Positions 1-9,193 of a DNA stretch of 64,000 nucleotides are shown in pieces; within the stretch, counting starts at the first letter, position 1, and every line of letters starts with the position of its first letter. Position numbers and translations under genes: made by a program. The stretch is taken from assembly GCA_026645575.1 (NCBI GenBank), contig JAPKMW010000040.1, forward strand, positions 24,298 to 88,297. Reading direction: 5' to 3'. This DNA is from Caldilineaceae bacterium (lineage in GTDB: Bacteria; Chloroflexota; Anaerolineae; Caldilineales; Caldilineaceae). The notes beneath the pieces were generated by a model that did not search any database, was not told where the DNA came from, and saw nothing but the letters and a program-made list of their open reading frames with translations.

Positions 1-483
1 GGGCTGGTGCAATCGCTCTTCTGGTTGTCGAGCTATCTCTTCTGGGGGCGACTGGTGGATCGGCATGGCGGCGTCTGGGTGCTGCGCCTCAATTGCGCGT
101 TTGCCATGTTGGTTCCCTTTTGCTATATCTGGGCGACCAATGGCTGGATGTTAGTTCCCGCCTTTGCCGTCAAAGGGATTATCAGCGCCGGCTGGGACAT
201 TGGCATGATCACCGCCGGTATTCAACTCTCCCCGCGCGAACGGGTGACAGAATATGCCGCCGTTCAGGGCACCATCGTTGGTCTGCGCGGCATGATCATC
301 CCCTTGATTGGCGTCACGCTCCTGCGGCTGGGTCTGCCCGACCGTGGCATCTTTACCTTGAGCATCCTGATCCTGATCGTGGCTTGGCTGATGTTTGGTC
401 GCATCGATGCCCCCATGCCCGACCAGCCGCCTTCAGAGCTGCGCTACCGCTGGCCCATTCGCTTCCGCTGGCCGAAGATGTAA
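1..483 (+). CDS. MFS transporter, C-terminal part (5' end outside window)
   Basis: The reading frame is open from base 1, so the gene begins upstream of the window; about 160 C-terminal residues are visible. They contain several hydrophobic spans consistent with the last four or so membrane helices of a major facilitator protein, a GRLVDRHGG cytoplasmic loop resembling the conserved MFS loop between helices, and a hydrophilic Arg/Pro-rich tail ending RFRWPKM. The substrate cannot be inferred from this part. An iterated-word repeat starts directly after the TAA stop. Alternative: another 12-helix carrier family; the loop motif makes MFS the best call. Confidence 0.7.
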   Translation, partial: GLVQSLFWLSSYLFWGRLVDRHGGVWVLRLNCAFAMLVPFCYIWATNGWMLVPAFAVKGIISAGWDIGMITAGIQLSPRERVTEYAAVQGTIVGLRGMIIPLIGVTLLRLGLPDRGIFTLSILILIVAWLMFGRIDAPMPDQPPSELRYRWPIRFRWPKM

Positions 484-598
484 GAGGTAGAGAGGGAAAC
501 AGGTACACAGGTACACAGGTACACAGGTAGTGGCTTGTTTCCCTGTCTACCTGTCTACCTGTCTACTTGTTTCCCTGTTTCCCTGTCTACCAATAACC
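484..598. repeat. Iterated-word inverted repeat A
   Basis: Directly after the stop codon of the upstream transporter gene the word GGTACACAGG (with variants such as GGAAACAGG) is repeated about four times, followed after a short spacer by several copies of the reverse complement (CCTGTCTACCTGT). The transcript could fold into a long imperfect hairpin. It lies between two plus-strand genes. No oligo-T run follows, so it is not a classic Rho-independent terminator. Confidence 0.85.
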
Positions 599-619
599 TA
601 CCCATGAAAGGCAATCACC

Positions 620-1492
620 ATGCGTATTATCGACGCTCATAACCACCCCGACTGGCACGGTCACAATTTGGAAAAGTTTCTGCAAAATATGGCGCAGTAC
701 AACATCGAGCGCACCTGGATTCTTTCGTGGGAGGCGCCGCGCGATGAGTACATTCCTGATCCGTACCTCAAGGTGTCGTTGATCCAAGACGGCTACCCCA
801 TGCCCTTTAGCAACTGTCTGCGCTACAAGCAAGCGGCGCCCGACAAGTTCACCCTCTGCTATGCCCCCGACCCACGCCGCCCCGACGCCATTGACCAACT
901 AGACGCAGCGATTGAAATTCACGGCGTCCAGGTCTATGGTGAACTGAAGTTGCGCATGATGTACGACGATCTGGATGCGCTGCGCATGTATCGCTTCTGC
1001 GGCCAGAAAAAGTTGCCGGTGCTGGTGCATATCGACTATGCCATCGACACCGGTCAACGCTACCCACGGCCCAACTGGTGGTATGGCGGCGGCATTGAAC
1101 CCTTTGAACGGGCCGTGCGCGCCTGCCCGGAGACCATCTTCATCGGTCACGCACCGGGCTTCTGGGCGCACATCTCCGGCGACGACCAGTATGACAAGGT
1201 GGTCTATCCCACAGGGCCGGTACTGCCAGGGGGCAAGGTGTTTCAGATGTTCCGCGATTATCCCAATCTCTACGCCGATCTGTCGGCGGGGTCGGCGCTT
1301 AATGCGCTGAAACGGGACTTGGCACTGAGCAAGGACTTTCTGATCGAGTTTCAGGATCGTATTCTCTATGGCCGCGACTACTTTGACAATCGTTGCCAGG
1401 AGTTTTTGAACAGCTTGGGGTTGCCAGAGGAGGTGCTGCGGAAGATTTATGCGGAGAATGCGCTGCGGCTGGCGCCTTTGAAGGAGAGGTAA
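620..1492 (+). CDS. Amidohydrolase-family metal-dependent hydrolase
   Basis: A 290-residue protein starting MRIIDAHNHPDWH. The DAHNH segment is the metal-binding HxH motif at the end of the first strand of an amidohydrolase (TIM-barrel) fold; later VLVHIDYA and IFIGHAPGFW supply His residues at positions expected for strands 5 and 6, and ILYGRDYFDN near the C-terminus places the acidic residue of the final strand. This pattern matches the amidohydrolase-2 group (aminocarboxymuconate decarboxylase-like and lactonase-like hydrolases). Substrate unknown. ATG is preceded by an AAAGG ribosome-binding site. It stands alone between a repeat and a promoter-like gap. Confidence 0.8.
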   Translation: MRIIDAHNHPDWHGHNLEKFLQNMAQYNIERTWILSWEAPRDEYIPDPYLKVSLIQDGYPMPFSNCLRYKQAAPDKFTLCYAPDPRRPDAIDQLDAAIEIHGVQVYGELKLRMMYDDLDALRMYRFCGQKKLPVLVHIDYAIDTGQRYPRPNWWYGGGIEPFERAVRACPETIFIGHAPGFWAHISGDDQYDKVVYPTGPVLPGGKVFQMFRDYPNLYADLSAGSALNALKRDLALSKDFLIEFQDRILYGRDYFDNRCQEFLNSLGLPEEVLRKIYAENALRLAPLKER

Positions 1493-1562
1493 ACTGACCA
1501 ATCATCCCGCCCCAAACCGGTAATGCGGGAGAGTTCAGCAGTATTAATCTTCAACCCACCTT

Positions 1563-1592
1563 TTGACAAGGATGCTAACTTTCTGGTACAGT
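1563..1592 (+). promoter_or_regulatory. Possible sigma-70-type promoter for the ABC exporter
   Basis: The AT-rich 270-bp gap before the ABC exporter contains TTGACA at 1563-1568 followed after an 18-bp spacer by TACAGT at 1587-1592. This resembles a -35/-10 pair and would give a leader of about 160 nt. Only the sequence resemblance supports it. Nothing else is recognisable in the gap. Confidence 0.35.
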
Positions 1593-1762
1593 GTGTTCAA
1601 CTAATTAACGTAATAATGACAATAGCTAGAGCGGGTAATTTAATAGCAGATTTAACTTGCAAGATTGTCAGTAAAAAGTTATTGCATTTTATCCTTTAGG
1701 CCAGTAAACTAGGGTATACGTTAATCGCCGTCATCTTCGTTCACAGGCCATTGTTCTCAACT

Positions 1763-3661
1763 ATGCCATCCTTTCTACATGAATTACGTCAATTCTGGCG
1801 CGTCATCGGCTGGGTCTTACGGATCACTTGGTCAGCCTGTGGCGCACTCCTGACACTCCTGATTGTTCTCACGGTTTTCAGCAGTCTATTGCCAACGGCC
1901 CTGGCTTTAACTGGGCGGGGGTTGATCAATGAATTGGTAGCGTTGCTGGATCAGCAAGCGCAAAGCCTCTCTTCACTGCTCCCCTGGATTTTCTTGGGAT
2001 TGCTGCTGACGAGTCTGGATGCGATCTTCAGCGGCAGTTTAACCTACGTCAACAAGCGCCTTAAAGATGAACTCAACCTCAAACTGGCCAAAGATGTGAT
2101 GGATCATGCCGCACGCCTTGATTTGGCCTTCTTTGAGGATACAGATTCACAGGATATGCTGACGCGTGCCCAGAATAATGCCGCCGGTCTGGTCGCCAAA
2201 TTTTTAACCACAACCTTTGCCCTAGTCGGCACAATTCTGCAAATCATCTCGCTGGCCGGCGTTCTCCTTTATATCGAGCCGTTGATCCTGATCATCTTGG
2301 CCAGTTTTGCCCTGGGATATTTTATCTTTCAGTGGCGGTTGGCGCGCGAGAGCTATCAACTGGAATATGAGCGCACCTCCAAACGGCGCTGGACGAACTA
2401 CTTTGTCAAATTGGTTACGGATGAGCAATGGGTGCCGGAAGTCAAACTGCTCAACATTGCGTCGCTGCTTACTAACCGTTTCTATGTGTTAATGACAAAA
2501 TTCCGCGAAGAAGACCGTCATCTCTATTGGCGCACCTTGGTGGGCAATACCTTCTTTGTTGTCCTGGCCACCGCCGGCTTTTATGCCCTCTTTGTGCGCA
2601 TTGCCCAGCGTGTCCTAAGCGGGGCATTGACGGTGGGTGATGTCACCATCTATAGCACGACGACCATCAAACTGCGGAGTAACTTACAGGATATTGTACT
2701 TTCCATTCGCGAGGTGCGCGAACAACTGCTCTATTTGCATGATCTGCGCCATTTTCTACAAATTGAACCAAAGATGCCCACGGCTGGCGCTCCTGTCCCC
2801 AACCGTAACGGCTTGATCGAATGCAAGCAGATCTCCTTCACCTATCCGGGTAGCACACAACCGGTGTTACAGGAGATCTCTTTCCGGCTGGAGCCTGGGG
2901 AAACGGTGGCAATCGTCGGGGCGAATGGCGCCGGCAAAAGCACGCTGGTGAAGTTGTTGGCCCGGCTGTATGAGCCAACCAGCGGGGCAATTTACTTTGA
3001 TGACACGCCAATCACGGCCTTTGCGCCCAGCGCCTGGCAGGAGCGTATCGGCTTTGTCTTTCAACAATTTAACCGCTACGAGGCGACCGCCACCGAGAAT
3101 ATTGCTTATGGTGACTGGCGCCATTTGGCTGATAACCCCTTACAGGTGCAGGCCATCGCCCAACAAGCGCAAATTCACACAATGATTACCGCCCTGCCGG
3201 AAGGTTATGATACCTTGCTGGGACGGAAATTTGGCGCCCACAAACCGTCACTGGGGCAATGGCAGAAGATCGCCATTGCGCGCGCTATCGCCCGGCAGAA
3301 TAGCCTGTTCCTCATTCTCGATGAGCCAACCGCCAGCCTGGACGCCTATGCGGAATATGATCTCTTCTGTCAATTCCGCGAACTGGCCGCCGGGCGCACG
3401 ACCATTCTCATCTCCCATCGTTTCTCGACCATCGGTATGGCCGATCGCATCCTAGTGCTGGATGGAGGGCGGCTGGTCGAAAACGGCAGCCATGCCGAGC
3501 TACTGGCACGCAATGGCCATTACGCTAAACTCTATCGTCTCCACCAAACCCAGATGGGCGCCACGACCACGACCAATGGCCATGCACAAGAGAATGGTAT
3601 GGCCGCTGAGGTGGTCGCCAATTCACCCCACTTTGCCACCAACGGCAAGAGCCACTGCTAG
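1763..3661 (+). CDS. ABC exporter, fused membrane and ATPase domains
   Basis: About 632 residues in the order transmembrane domain (residues ~1-330, six hydrophobic spans) then nucleotide-binding domain. The ATPase carries Walker A GANGAGKST (~385), a Q-loop FVFQQFN, a variant signature SLGQW (~495) in place of LSGGQ, Walker B LFLILDEPTASLD (~515) and switch His in ISHRFST (~549), so it should hydrolyse ATP. A half transporter of this kind works as a homodimer or with a partner encoded elsewhere; none is adjacent. The ATG at 1763 is preferred over an in-frame TTG at 1751. The C-terminal 35 residues are a hydrophilic Thr/Asn-rich tail. Substrate (lipid, peptide or drug) unknown. Confidence 0.85.
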   Translation: MPSFLHELRQFWRVIGWVLRITWSACGALLTLLIVLTVFSSLLPTALALTGRGLINELVALLDQQAQSLSSLLPWIFLGLLLTSLDAIFSGSLTYVNKRLKDELNLKLAKDVMDHAARLDLAFFEDTDSQDMLTRAQNNAAGLVAKFLTTTFALVGTILQIISLAGVLLYIEPLILIILASFALGYFIFQWRLARESYQLEYERTSKRRWTNYFVKLVTDEQWVPEVKLLNIASLLTNRFYVLMTKFREEDRHLYWRTLVGNTFFVVLATAGFYALFVRIAQRVLSGALTVGDVTIYSTTTIKLRSNLQDIVLSIREVREQLLYLHDLRHFLQIEPKMPTAGAPVPNRNGLIECKQISFTYPGSTQPVLQEISFRLEPGETVAIVGANGAGKSTLVKLLARLYEPTSGAIYFDDTPITAFAPSAWQERIGFVFQQFNRYEATATENIAYGDWRHLADNPLQVQAIAQQAQIHTMITALPEGYDTLLGRKFGAHKPSLGQWQKIAIARAIARQNSLFLILDEPTASLDAYAEYDLFCQFRELAAGRTTILISHRFSTIGMADRILVLDGGRLVENGSHAELLARNGHYAKLYRLHQTQMGATTTTNGHAQENGMAAEVVANSPHFATNGKSHC

Positions 3662-3672
3662 AAAAAAGTAGC

Positions 3673-3748
3673 GTAACTGCTCAGCCCGCTTCTAGCCACA
3701 CCCCCACGGGGAACCCCCGCGGGGTGTGGCTAGGAGCGGAGTAGTTAC
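3673..3748. repeat. Long imperfect hairpin after the ABC exporter
   Basis: Outer arms beginning GTAACT and ending AGTTAC enclose an inner stem CTAGCCACACCCC (3692-3704) pairing with GGGGTGTGGCTAG (3721-3733). It begins 11 bp after the stop codon and precedes a separate perfect hairpin at 3768-3807 in the same convergent gap. Confidence 0.8.
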
Positions 3749-3767
3749 AAAGTAGCGAAAGCCACAT

Positions 3768-3807
3768 AAACGAGGCGTTCGCACGCTTTCGTGCGAACGC
3801 CTCGTTT
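3768..3807. terminator. Bidirectional terminator hairpin
   Basis: A perfect 18-bp stem, AAACGAGGCGTTCGCACG at 3768-3785 and its complement at 3790-3807, closes a 4-base CTTT loop. It sits between the convergent ABC exporter and CotH-like genes and begins with an A-run on one side and ends with a T-run on the other, as expected for a terminator working in both directions. Confidence 0.8.
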
Positions 3808-3828
3808 ATAGCCTCTTCACCAATTTTA

Positions 3829-6800
3829 CTAGCGTTTCACCAACGGCAGATAGAGGGTTGCAGGAGGCGTTGTACCACCGGGCGCCTCTTCCACAGTAAT
3901 CGTCATGGCCGCCGTCGTTGTACGCAAGCCTTGATTATCAGTGGCGCGAACGGCTACCGCATAAACACCGGGTTTCAGGGTCACGGCACAGATATACGGC
4001 AGCGCCGTTACCGTACAAACCACGTTGTCATTCAGCAGGAACTCAACCTGTTGGATGCTCCCATCACTGTCGCTGGCCTCCACTTGGATGGTCACAGTCT
4101 CCGTCTGGGCAAAGGTGGCATCGGGCGCCGGGCTGGTAATACGCACGGTTGGCGGGAGCGGGGTGGCAACCGCGTTGACGGTAATGGCAACGGCGTCGGC
4201 TGTTGCACTTAAGCCCTGGCTGTCGGTCGCCCGCGCCGTTACGCTATAGGGGCCGGCGGCCGGGGTAAAGGAACAGGTGTAGGGCGCCGTCGTAACCGTG
4301 CAGAGTACCGTCCCATTCGCCAGGAACTCAACCTGTTGAATCACGCCATCGGTGTCGCTCGCTTCCGCCTGGATCACCACCGTATCGCCTTGGGTAAAGA
4401 CACGATTGGGCGCCGGGCTGATGATGCTGACGACCGGCGGCTGCGGTGCAGGGTTGACGGTAATTGGCACAGCCAGGGAGGTTGTGACCGCGTTGCTGTT
4501 ATCCGTGGCCTGGGCGGTCAAGCTGATTGCCCCCACCGCCGGCGTAAAGGTGCATTCATAGGGCGCCGTAGCATCCGTACAGAGGGTTGTATTGTCAGCA
4601 AAGAAGACCACCTGCTGAATCGTTCCATCGGGGTCACTGGCCTGGGCCTGGATGGTTACGGATGCGCCTACCGTGAAGAGCGCGTTCGCCGCCGGATTGG
4701 TGATGCTCACCTGCGGCAATTGATTGACCATTGTCAATCCGTTTGGTTGGCCCGGCGTCCCATGATTGACCGTCGCAGGCGCCCAGTTAGTGGCCACGGC
4801 ATTATCCAATGCCGGGTTGATCAACGATAGGCTGGGGCCGGCGCCATCAGGCGTCAGCGGCCAAGGCGCAATATCAAGATAGTCGACAAAATCCACCAGA
4901 TTGCCGACCGCATCGCGCAACTCAATTGCCTCGCCGCCGTTAGAAAGATTGCCACGCATGACGCCGCTGGGGTCAAAGCCATAGCGCGCCTTGAATTGCT
5001 GGGCGTTCGGGCTAAGAACATAATAGGCGCCGGCGGCCAGTGTACTTCCTGGCGGGAAGTGATAGGTGAAGCCGCGGCTGAAGTAGACATTGTCCAATCG
5101 CAGCGGCGTTGTCCCTTTGTTGTACAGCTCAATAAACTCAAAGACATCGCCATCAACCCCCACCGGCGCCGCCGGGTGATAATGAATTTCGTTGATCACC
5201 AGGTTGTCAAGCGGCTGGGGTGGGTAGAAAGTTGCTTCATGAAGCGGACTCCAGGCGCCATTGTCGAAGACGCGCGCACGCACCGTTGTCACCTGGTTGA
5301 TGGGGACATTGACCAGATCGCCGCCATCTAGCACCCCTTGCGCCACTGTACCACCGGCATTGCGCGGATCAACACCATCCAGCGTGTAGTAGATGACGCC
5401 GTTGCCGTTATTTACGCTGTTATCAATGGTCAATCCGTAGTCTTGCGCCACGGCGCCCCCTTCTTGTGAAAAGGTGGGCGGCTTAAGCGCGGTTTGATAC
5501 CAGCCATTCTGTACATATTGGTTAATAACTACACCGGTGCGTTGGGGGCAGTAGTTATTCAACTTGGCGTCGCGCACTTGTGTCCAGGTTTTGCGTTGGG
5601 CAAGTTCAAAATCATTGTCCGGATCACTATCAACGGCGGGCATGCTACGCGAATGGTAGTAGGCCGGCAGCGCTTTATTCGGCGCCGTAAAATTAATCTG
5701 GGGGTAGATCTTCTGCGCATAGGCGCCCCACCGCGCCGATTCGCCAATGATCGCCAGATCGATAAAGTTGGCAAGCTCACTGTACCGTTGTGTACAAGCT
5801 GTCGGCGTCAGCACGCCCTGGCTTTGTTCCAAGTGACGATACAAGCGGTCAGCCACCAGTTGGCGGAAGTCAGCATTAGTGATCAACTTTAGGAAGAGGC
5901 GGGCCGGTGTGCTGGCGGCATCTTTCAAGGTGACATTTTCATTGAGTTGATTAAGCGCCGTATCCGAATCCCAGGGGATCATGTAAAAACGGGTGTCAGG
6001 GCCATTGCGTTTGCGATAGGTGTACCAGTTGTGCGCCGGCCAGTCGGTGTTGGCGACATAGTGCATCAAGATCATGTAGTCGGCCAGATCCACCACATTA
6101 AGCTGTTGCTGCACCTGTTGATAACGGGTCGCATCAACGGTGTTCACATTGAGCAGGTTATGCAAAGCATTCCAGGCATCCAGCGTACCGGGATCAGCGA
6201 CGGGGGCGTAATTCTGCTCTTCATCCGGTTCGATCAGATCATAATCAGCCGCCGTCCCACCCAGATATGCGATCAGGAAGGTGTCGTCCATGCGTTCCGT
6301 AACATTGTATAACCCCCAATATTGCCCATTGAGATAGAGATGGGCATAGGTGCCATGACCAGCCAACCCGCCCATCGCGAGAAAGGTGCGGCGAGTAAAC
6401 TCATCGTTAATATAATCCGCCTCACGCCGCTGATCGCGATCAAAATAGGCAAAGGAGCGATTGCCGCCATTGCGCAGGAGAATGCGATCAAATTTAGAGA
6501 CAGCTTCATTGTCATCGAACAATTTATAGTCGAGTTTGGTTACGCCATACTCAACGCCGCGGAAATAGATCCGGAATGATTTTTTCGGGGTACGGTGAGG
6601 GCGTCGGGACGCTTGCCCATGAATACGCACGCCGGCATTGATGGTAAAACCGCCCGTCCCGCCACTAGGGGGAATCAGTTCCAACGAGGTGGGCCGCTCC
6701 CAAGCGCTGCCTTTTTCGTTGGAATTGACATAGATCCCCTTGCTGGCATCCCACAGATTGGGCTGGTCTGTCACTAAGGAGAGGGAAGGCAACGCTGTCA

Positions 6801-7332
6801 GCGCCGCCTCGATCTGGCTACTGTTGGTGGCATGGTTGACAATCTCCGATGCCATCTCATAGTAGGCCGGGTAGGGGCCGCCATCCTTGTTATTGGGGGC
6901 AAACCGATTGGGCCAGCCGGCGCCGGGCGAGTTGGTTTGATTCCGCACCTGCGCCAGGAAAATGTAAGTTTGCGTCACGGTGGGTGACTGATTGGAATCG
7001 GAGGTATAGGCGACAGCGCGTACTATGGTAGTTTTATCAATCGTCAAGGGGCCACTGTAGAGCGTACCGTTGGTTGGCGTGGGGGTTGAATAGTCGGTCG
7101 TATAGCTGATTTGGGCATTGGTTGTTGGGGACGACAACACTAATTGAAAAGAAGCCGTAAAATGACCATGGGCGACACTAAAGATCGGTGGCGCGACGGG
7201 GCTTTGGGCCTGACCGCGTACTGGCAGGAGGCCGGCGATGACAAACAGGAAGATGCTCAAGCCATAGAACGCTTTCCGCACCGTAGGCAAATGGCGCTTA
7301 CGCAAGGAGAGCGAAGCAAGGGGCGAAGACAT
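3829..7332 (-). CDS. Secreted CotH-like kinase protein with lamin-tail and Ig-like domains
   Basis: A 1167-residue exported protein. Residues 1-44 are a signal peptide. Residues ~48-134 resemble a chitobiase/beta-hexosaminidase C-terminal domain (SYTTDYSTPTPTNGTLYSGP). Residues ~220-600 match the CotH family: RIHGQASRRPHRTPKKSFR, HNWYTYRKR and the acidic PWDSDTAL near 451. CotH proteins of spore formers are protein kinases; whether this one is active is unknown. Residues ~711-862 form a lamin-tail domain (LVINEIHYHP; VFEFIELYNKG). Three Ig-like repeats follow at ~871-960, 964-1054 and 1057-1147, each containing SDxDGxIQQVxF and a Cys pair. The protein ends LYLPLVKR. Such multidomain proteins are common on the surface of filamentous Chloroflexota (inference). 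No partner gene is adjacent. Confidence 0.85.
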   Translation of the reverse strand: MSSPLASLSLRKRHLPTVRKAFYGLSIFLFVIAGLLPVRGQAQSPVAPPIFSVAHGHFTASFQLVLSSPTTNAQISYTTDYSTPTPTNGTLYSGPLTIDKTTIVRAVAYTSDSNQSPTVTQTYIFLAQVRNQTNSPGAGWPNRFAPNNKDGGPYPAYYEMASEIVNHATNSSQIEAALTALPSLSLVTDQPNLWDASKGIYVNSNEKGSAWERPTSLELIPPSGGTGGFTINAGVRIHGQASRRPHRTPKKSFRIYFRGVEYGVTKLDYKLFDDNEAVSKFDRILLRNGGNRSFAYFDRDQRREADYINDEFTRRTFLAMGGLAGHGTYAHLYLNGQYWGLYNVTERMDDTFLIAYLGGTAADYDLIEPDEEQNYAPVADPGTLDAWNALHNLLNVNTVDATRYQQVQQQLNVVDLADYMILMHYVANTDWPAHNWYTYRKRNGPDTRFYMIPWDSDTALNQLNENVTLKDAASTPARLFLKLITNADFRQLVADRLYRHLEQSQGVLTPTACTQRYSELANFIDLAIIGESARWGAYAQKIYPQINFTAPNKALPAYYHSRSMPAVDSDPDNDFELAQRKTWTQVRDAKLNNYCPQRTGVVINQYVQNGWYQTALKPPTFSQEGGAVAQDYGLTIDNSVNNGNGVIYYTLDGVDPRNAGGTVAQGVLDGGDLVNVPINQVTTVRARVFDNGAWSPLHEATFYPPQPLDNLVINEIHYHPAAPVGVDGDVFEFIELYNKGTTPLRLDNVYFSRGFTYHFPPGSTLAAGAYYVLSPNAQQFKARYGFDPSGVMRGNLSNGGEAIELRDAVGNLVDFVDYLDIAPWPLTPDGAGPSLSLINPALDNAVATNWAPATVNHGTPGQPNGLTMVNQLPQVSITNPAANALFTVGASVTIQAQASDPDGTIQQVVFFADNTTLCTDATAPYECTFTPAVGAISLTAQATDNSNAVTTSLAVPITVNPAPQPPVVSIISPAPNRVFTQGDTVVIQAEASDTDGVIQQVEFLANGTVLCTVTTAPYTCSFTPAAGPYSVTARATDSQGLSATADAVAITVNAVATPLPPTVRITSPAPDATFAQTETVTIQVEASDSDGSIQQVEFLLNDNVVCTVTALPYICAVTLKPGVYAVAVRATDNQGLRTTTAAMTITVEEAPGGTTPPATLYLPLVKR

Positions 7333-7674
7333 AGCGATGATGCTCCTTTTTATGAAATTAAGAAATTCAAACAGATTTACCTTACACGTATATGTAACTC
7401 AAGGGAAGATTACAAAAAATATAGCAGTACTGGTTATGGCTATTGTACAACATTGTTCGGCGCTTTGTCATCTCAAATTCCTTGCAATTACTGACATTTG
7501 TTGTAGCTGTTACCACTTAGCCGTCAATCCGTAGGTCGATGAAACTTTGCGACTTGCTTGACTATTCTTAACGAAGATACACCTTTTCATGTCAGTTAAC
7601 TGACAGCCCATCGGCACTATTTTTATGGTATAAAAGGGACGCAGACTCATGAAACAAAAGAAAAGAGGAGAAGC
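7333..7674. other. Divergent promoter region
   Basis: This 342-bp AT-rich gap separates the CotH-like gene (minus) from the HD-GYP gene (plus). It holds a perfect palindrome at 7590-7605 and a TATAAA at 7629-7634 that could be a -10 element for the HD-GYP gene. No convincing small gene is seen. Confidence 0.5.
7590..7605. promoter_or_regulatory. Perfect 16-bp palindrome upstream of the HD-GYP gene
   Basis: TGTCAGTTAACTGACA is its own reverse complement. It lies about 23 bp upstream of a TATAAA box and 70 bp upstream of the ATG, where a dimeric repressor or activator would bind. No regulator gene is adjacent, so the protein partner is unknown. Confidence 0.45.
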
Positions 7675-9090
7675 ATGAGCCGAGTTAGCTGGCTTTATAT
7701 CTATTTCACCTTAGGGAGTGCGGTTGCGCTTTGTCTTTGGGTTCTCTATACAATGCCACAGCCGGTTGCACCCCTACCACTATTCGTTGCGTTAACGCTT
7801 CTCACCACTTTTCTCACCCTCTACACAGTGCAAGTTTCGACCTTTAAAAGCTTTGAGGGATCAACGATCAGTGTTGTGGCCGCCCTCTTTTTGCTGCCGC
7901 CTTGGCTCTTTATTGTCCATACGGTTGTTGCTTATACCGTTAAATGGGTTAAAGAATATTGGTTTGATAAAGGCGCCGTTCGTCCCTTGTACCTTCATGC
8001 TTATAACCTGGCAACTTCCTTAATCGGCGGGGCAGGCACTTACCTGGTAATGCAACAGACTAGTTTTACCACGACCGGGCCATTAACGGTCCCCTCCTTT
8101 CTCCAAGTCATTATCCTTTGTTTCATCCATGTAATGTTGCAACAACTGTTCCTTGGCGGTTGGCTTGTTTGGGTGCGTCATGTTCCCTGGCGGGAAGTCA
8201 ATATTTGGGCGGAAGGCATTCGCTTGGAATTACCACAAGCATGCATGGGCTATTTAGCGGCAGAAATTTACCTGAGCGAACCACTGTTGGCGCTCTTTAT
8301 GGTGGCGCCGATTGTCTTAACCTATCAGGCGTCGTTGCTGCCCAAACTTCAAGAAGAGGCGATGAGCGCGTTGCAACGCTTTGCCGCCGAACTGCAAGAG
8401 AAGAATCACACCATCCAGCAACGGAATGAGGATCTCTTCGTCACCTTGGCCAAAGTCTTTGATGCGCGTGATCCCTACGTCGGCGGCCATGCTGCACAGG
8501 TGGCGGCCTATGCCGTAGCGATTGGTAAGACCATGAACCTGGCGCCGGAACGACTCGAAATTTTGCGCCAAAGCGCTTATTTGCATGACATCGGCAAAAT
8601 CGCCATTCCTGATGCGATCTTACACAAACCAGATCGATTGACAGACAGTGAATATCAAATTGTCAAAAAGCATACGGACATCGGCGCCGATTTTGTCGAG
8701 ATGAGCGCAGCATTAAAGCATCTCGCCCCCTATATTCGCTATCACCACGAGCGGTGGGATGGCCAAGGCTACCCAGCCGGCCTCAGCGGCGAAGCGATCC
8801 CGCTCGAAGCACGCATTCTCAACATCTGCGATTCCGTCGAAGCGATGGCCTCGGATCGGCCCTACCATCGCGCCCTCTCCTTGGCCCAAATCATCGAAGA
8901 GGTCAAACAATGCGCCGGGCGTCAGTTTGACCCGCAGGTGGTCGATGCCTTTATCCAGATCACCGAACGCGTCGGCGCCCACTTTGTGGTGAACTCAGCG
9001 CGCGACGTCGCCAAACATCACGACGCCCGCCCCCATCGCAGTTGGTCCATTTCGCGGTTGGCGCAGGTCTATGGCCTTGTGCCATCCTGA
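7675..9090 (+). CDS. Membrane HD-GYP domain phosphodiesterase
   Basis: 471 residues. The first ~225 are mostly hydrophobic, forming six to eight membrane spans, followed by a short coiled coil ([20 protein letters not shown]) and then a complete HD-GYP domain. Metal and substrate residues are intact: [21 protein letters not shown] (~303), KKHTDIG and [17 protein letters not shown] (~356). Proteins with this full set typically hydrolyse cyclic di-GMP; a membrane sensor input is likely from the N-terminal half, whose ligand is unknown. The ATG follows a strong AGAGGAG site. The TGA stop lies inside a short iterated CACGAGA word, and rlmN follows on the same strand. Confidence 0.88.
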   Translation: MSRVSWLYIYFTLGSAVALCLWVLYTMPQPVAPLPLFVALTLLTTFLTLYTVQVSTFKSFEGSTISVVAALFLLPPWLFIVHTVVAYTVKWVKEYWFDKGAVRPLYLHAYNLATSLIGGAGTYLVMQQTSFTTTGPLTVPSFLQVIILCFIHVMLQQLFLGGWLVWVRHVPWREVNIWAEGIRLELPQACMGYLAAEIYLSEPLLALFMVAPIVLTYQASLLPKLQEEAMSALQRFAAELQEKNHTIQQRNEDLFVTLAKVFDARDPYVGGHAAQVAAYAVAIGKTMNLAPERLEILRQSAYLHDIGKIAIPDAILHKPDRLTDSEYQIVKKHTDIGADFVEMSAALKHLAPYIRYHHERWDGQGYPAGLSGEAIPLEARILNICDSVEAMASDRPYHRALSLAQIIEEVKQCAGRQFDPQVVDAFIQITERVGAHFVVNSARDVAKHHDARPHRSWSISRLAQVYGLVPS

Positions 9091-9150
9091 CACGAGACAC
9101 GAGACACTGATCGTCAATTTCCCCTTGTCTCCTTGTCTTCTCCACCCGTC
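9088..9150. repeat. Short iterated-word spacer K
   Basis: The stop codon of the HD-GYP gene opens a run of GACACGA words (TGACACGAGACACGAGACAC), followed by a CT-rich stretch (CTTGTCTCCTTGTCTTC) that is partly complementary. It is a weaker member of the iterated-word class seen between other same-strand genes here. Confidence 0.5.
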
Positions 9151-9193
9151 ACCACTTTTTGACCCCTGCTCACGGGTGCGCTACAATGAACCC

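Noticed and set aside
484..598. CRISPR array at the iterated words
   Set aside because: The words are contiguous and 7-16 bp long with no unique spacers and appear as inverted arms.
587..898. Minus-strand frames opposite the amidohydrolase, RecG, CotH and other genes
   Set aside because: They mirror real genes in high-GC sequence and lack motifs or ribosome-binding sites.
4336..4830. Plus-strand 164-codon frame inside the CotH-like gene
   Set aside because: The opposite strand has clear Ig-like repeats; this frame is an antisense shadow rich in Arg and Gly.
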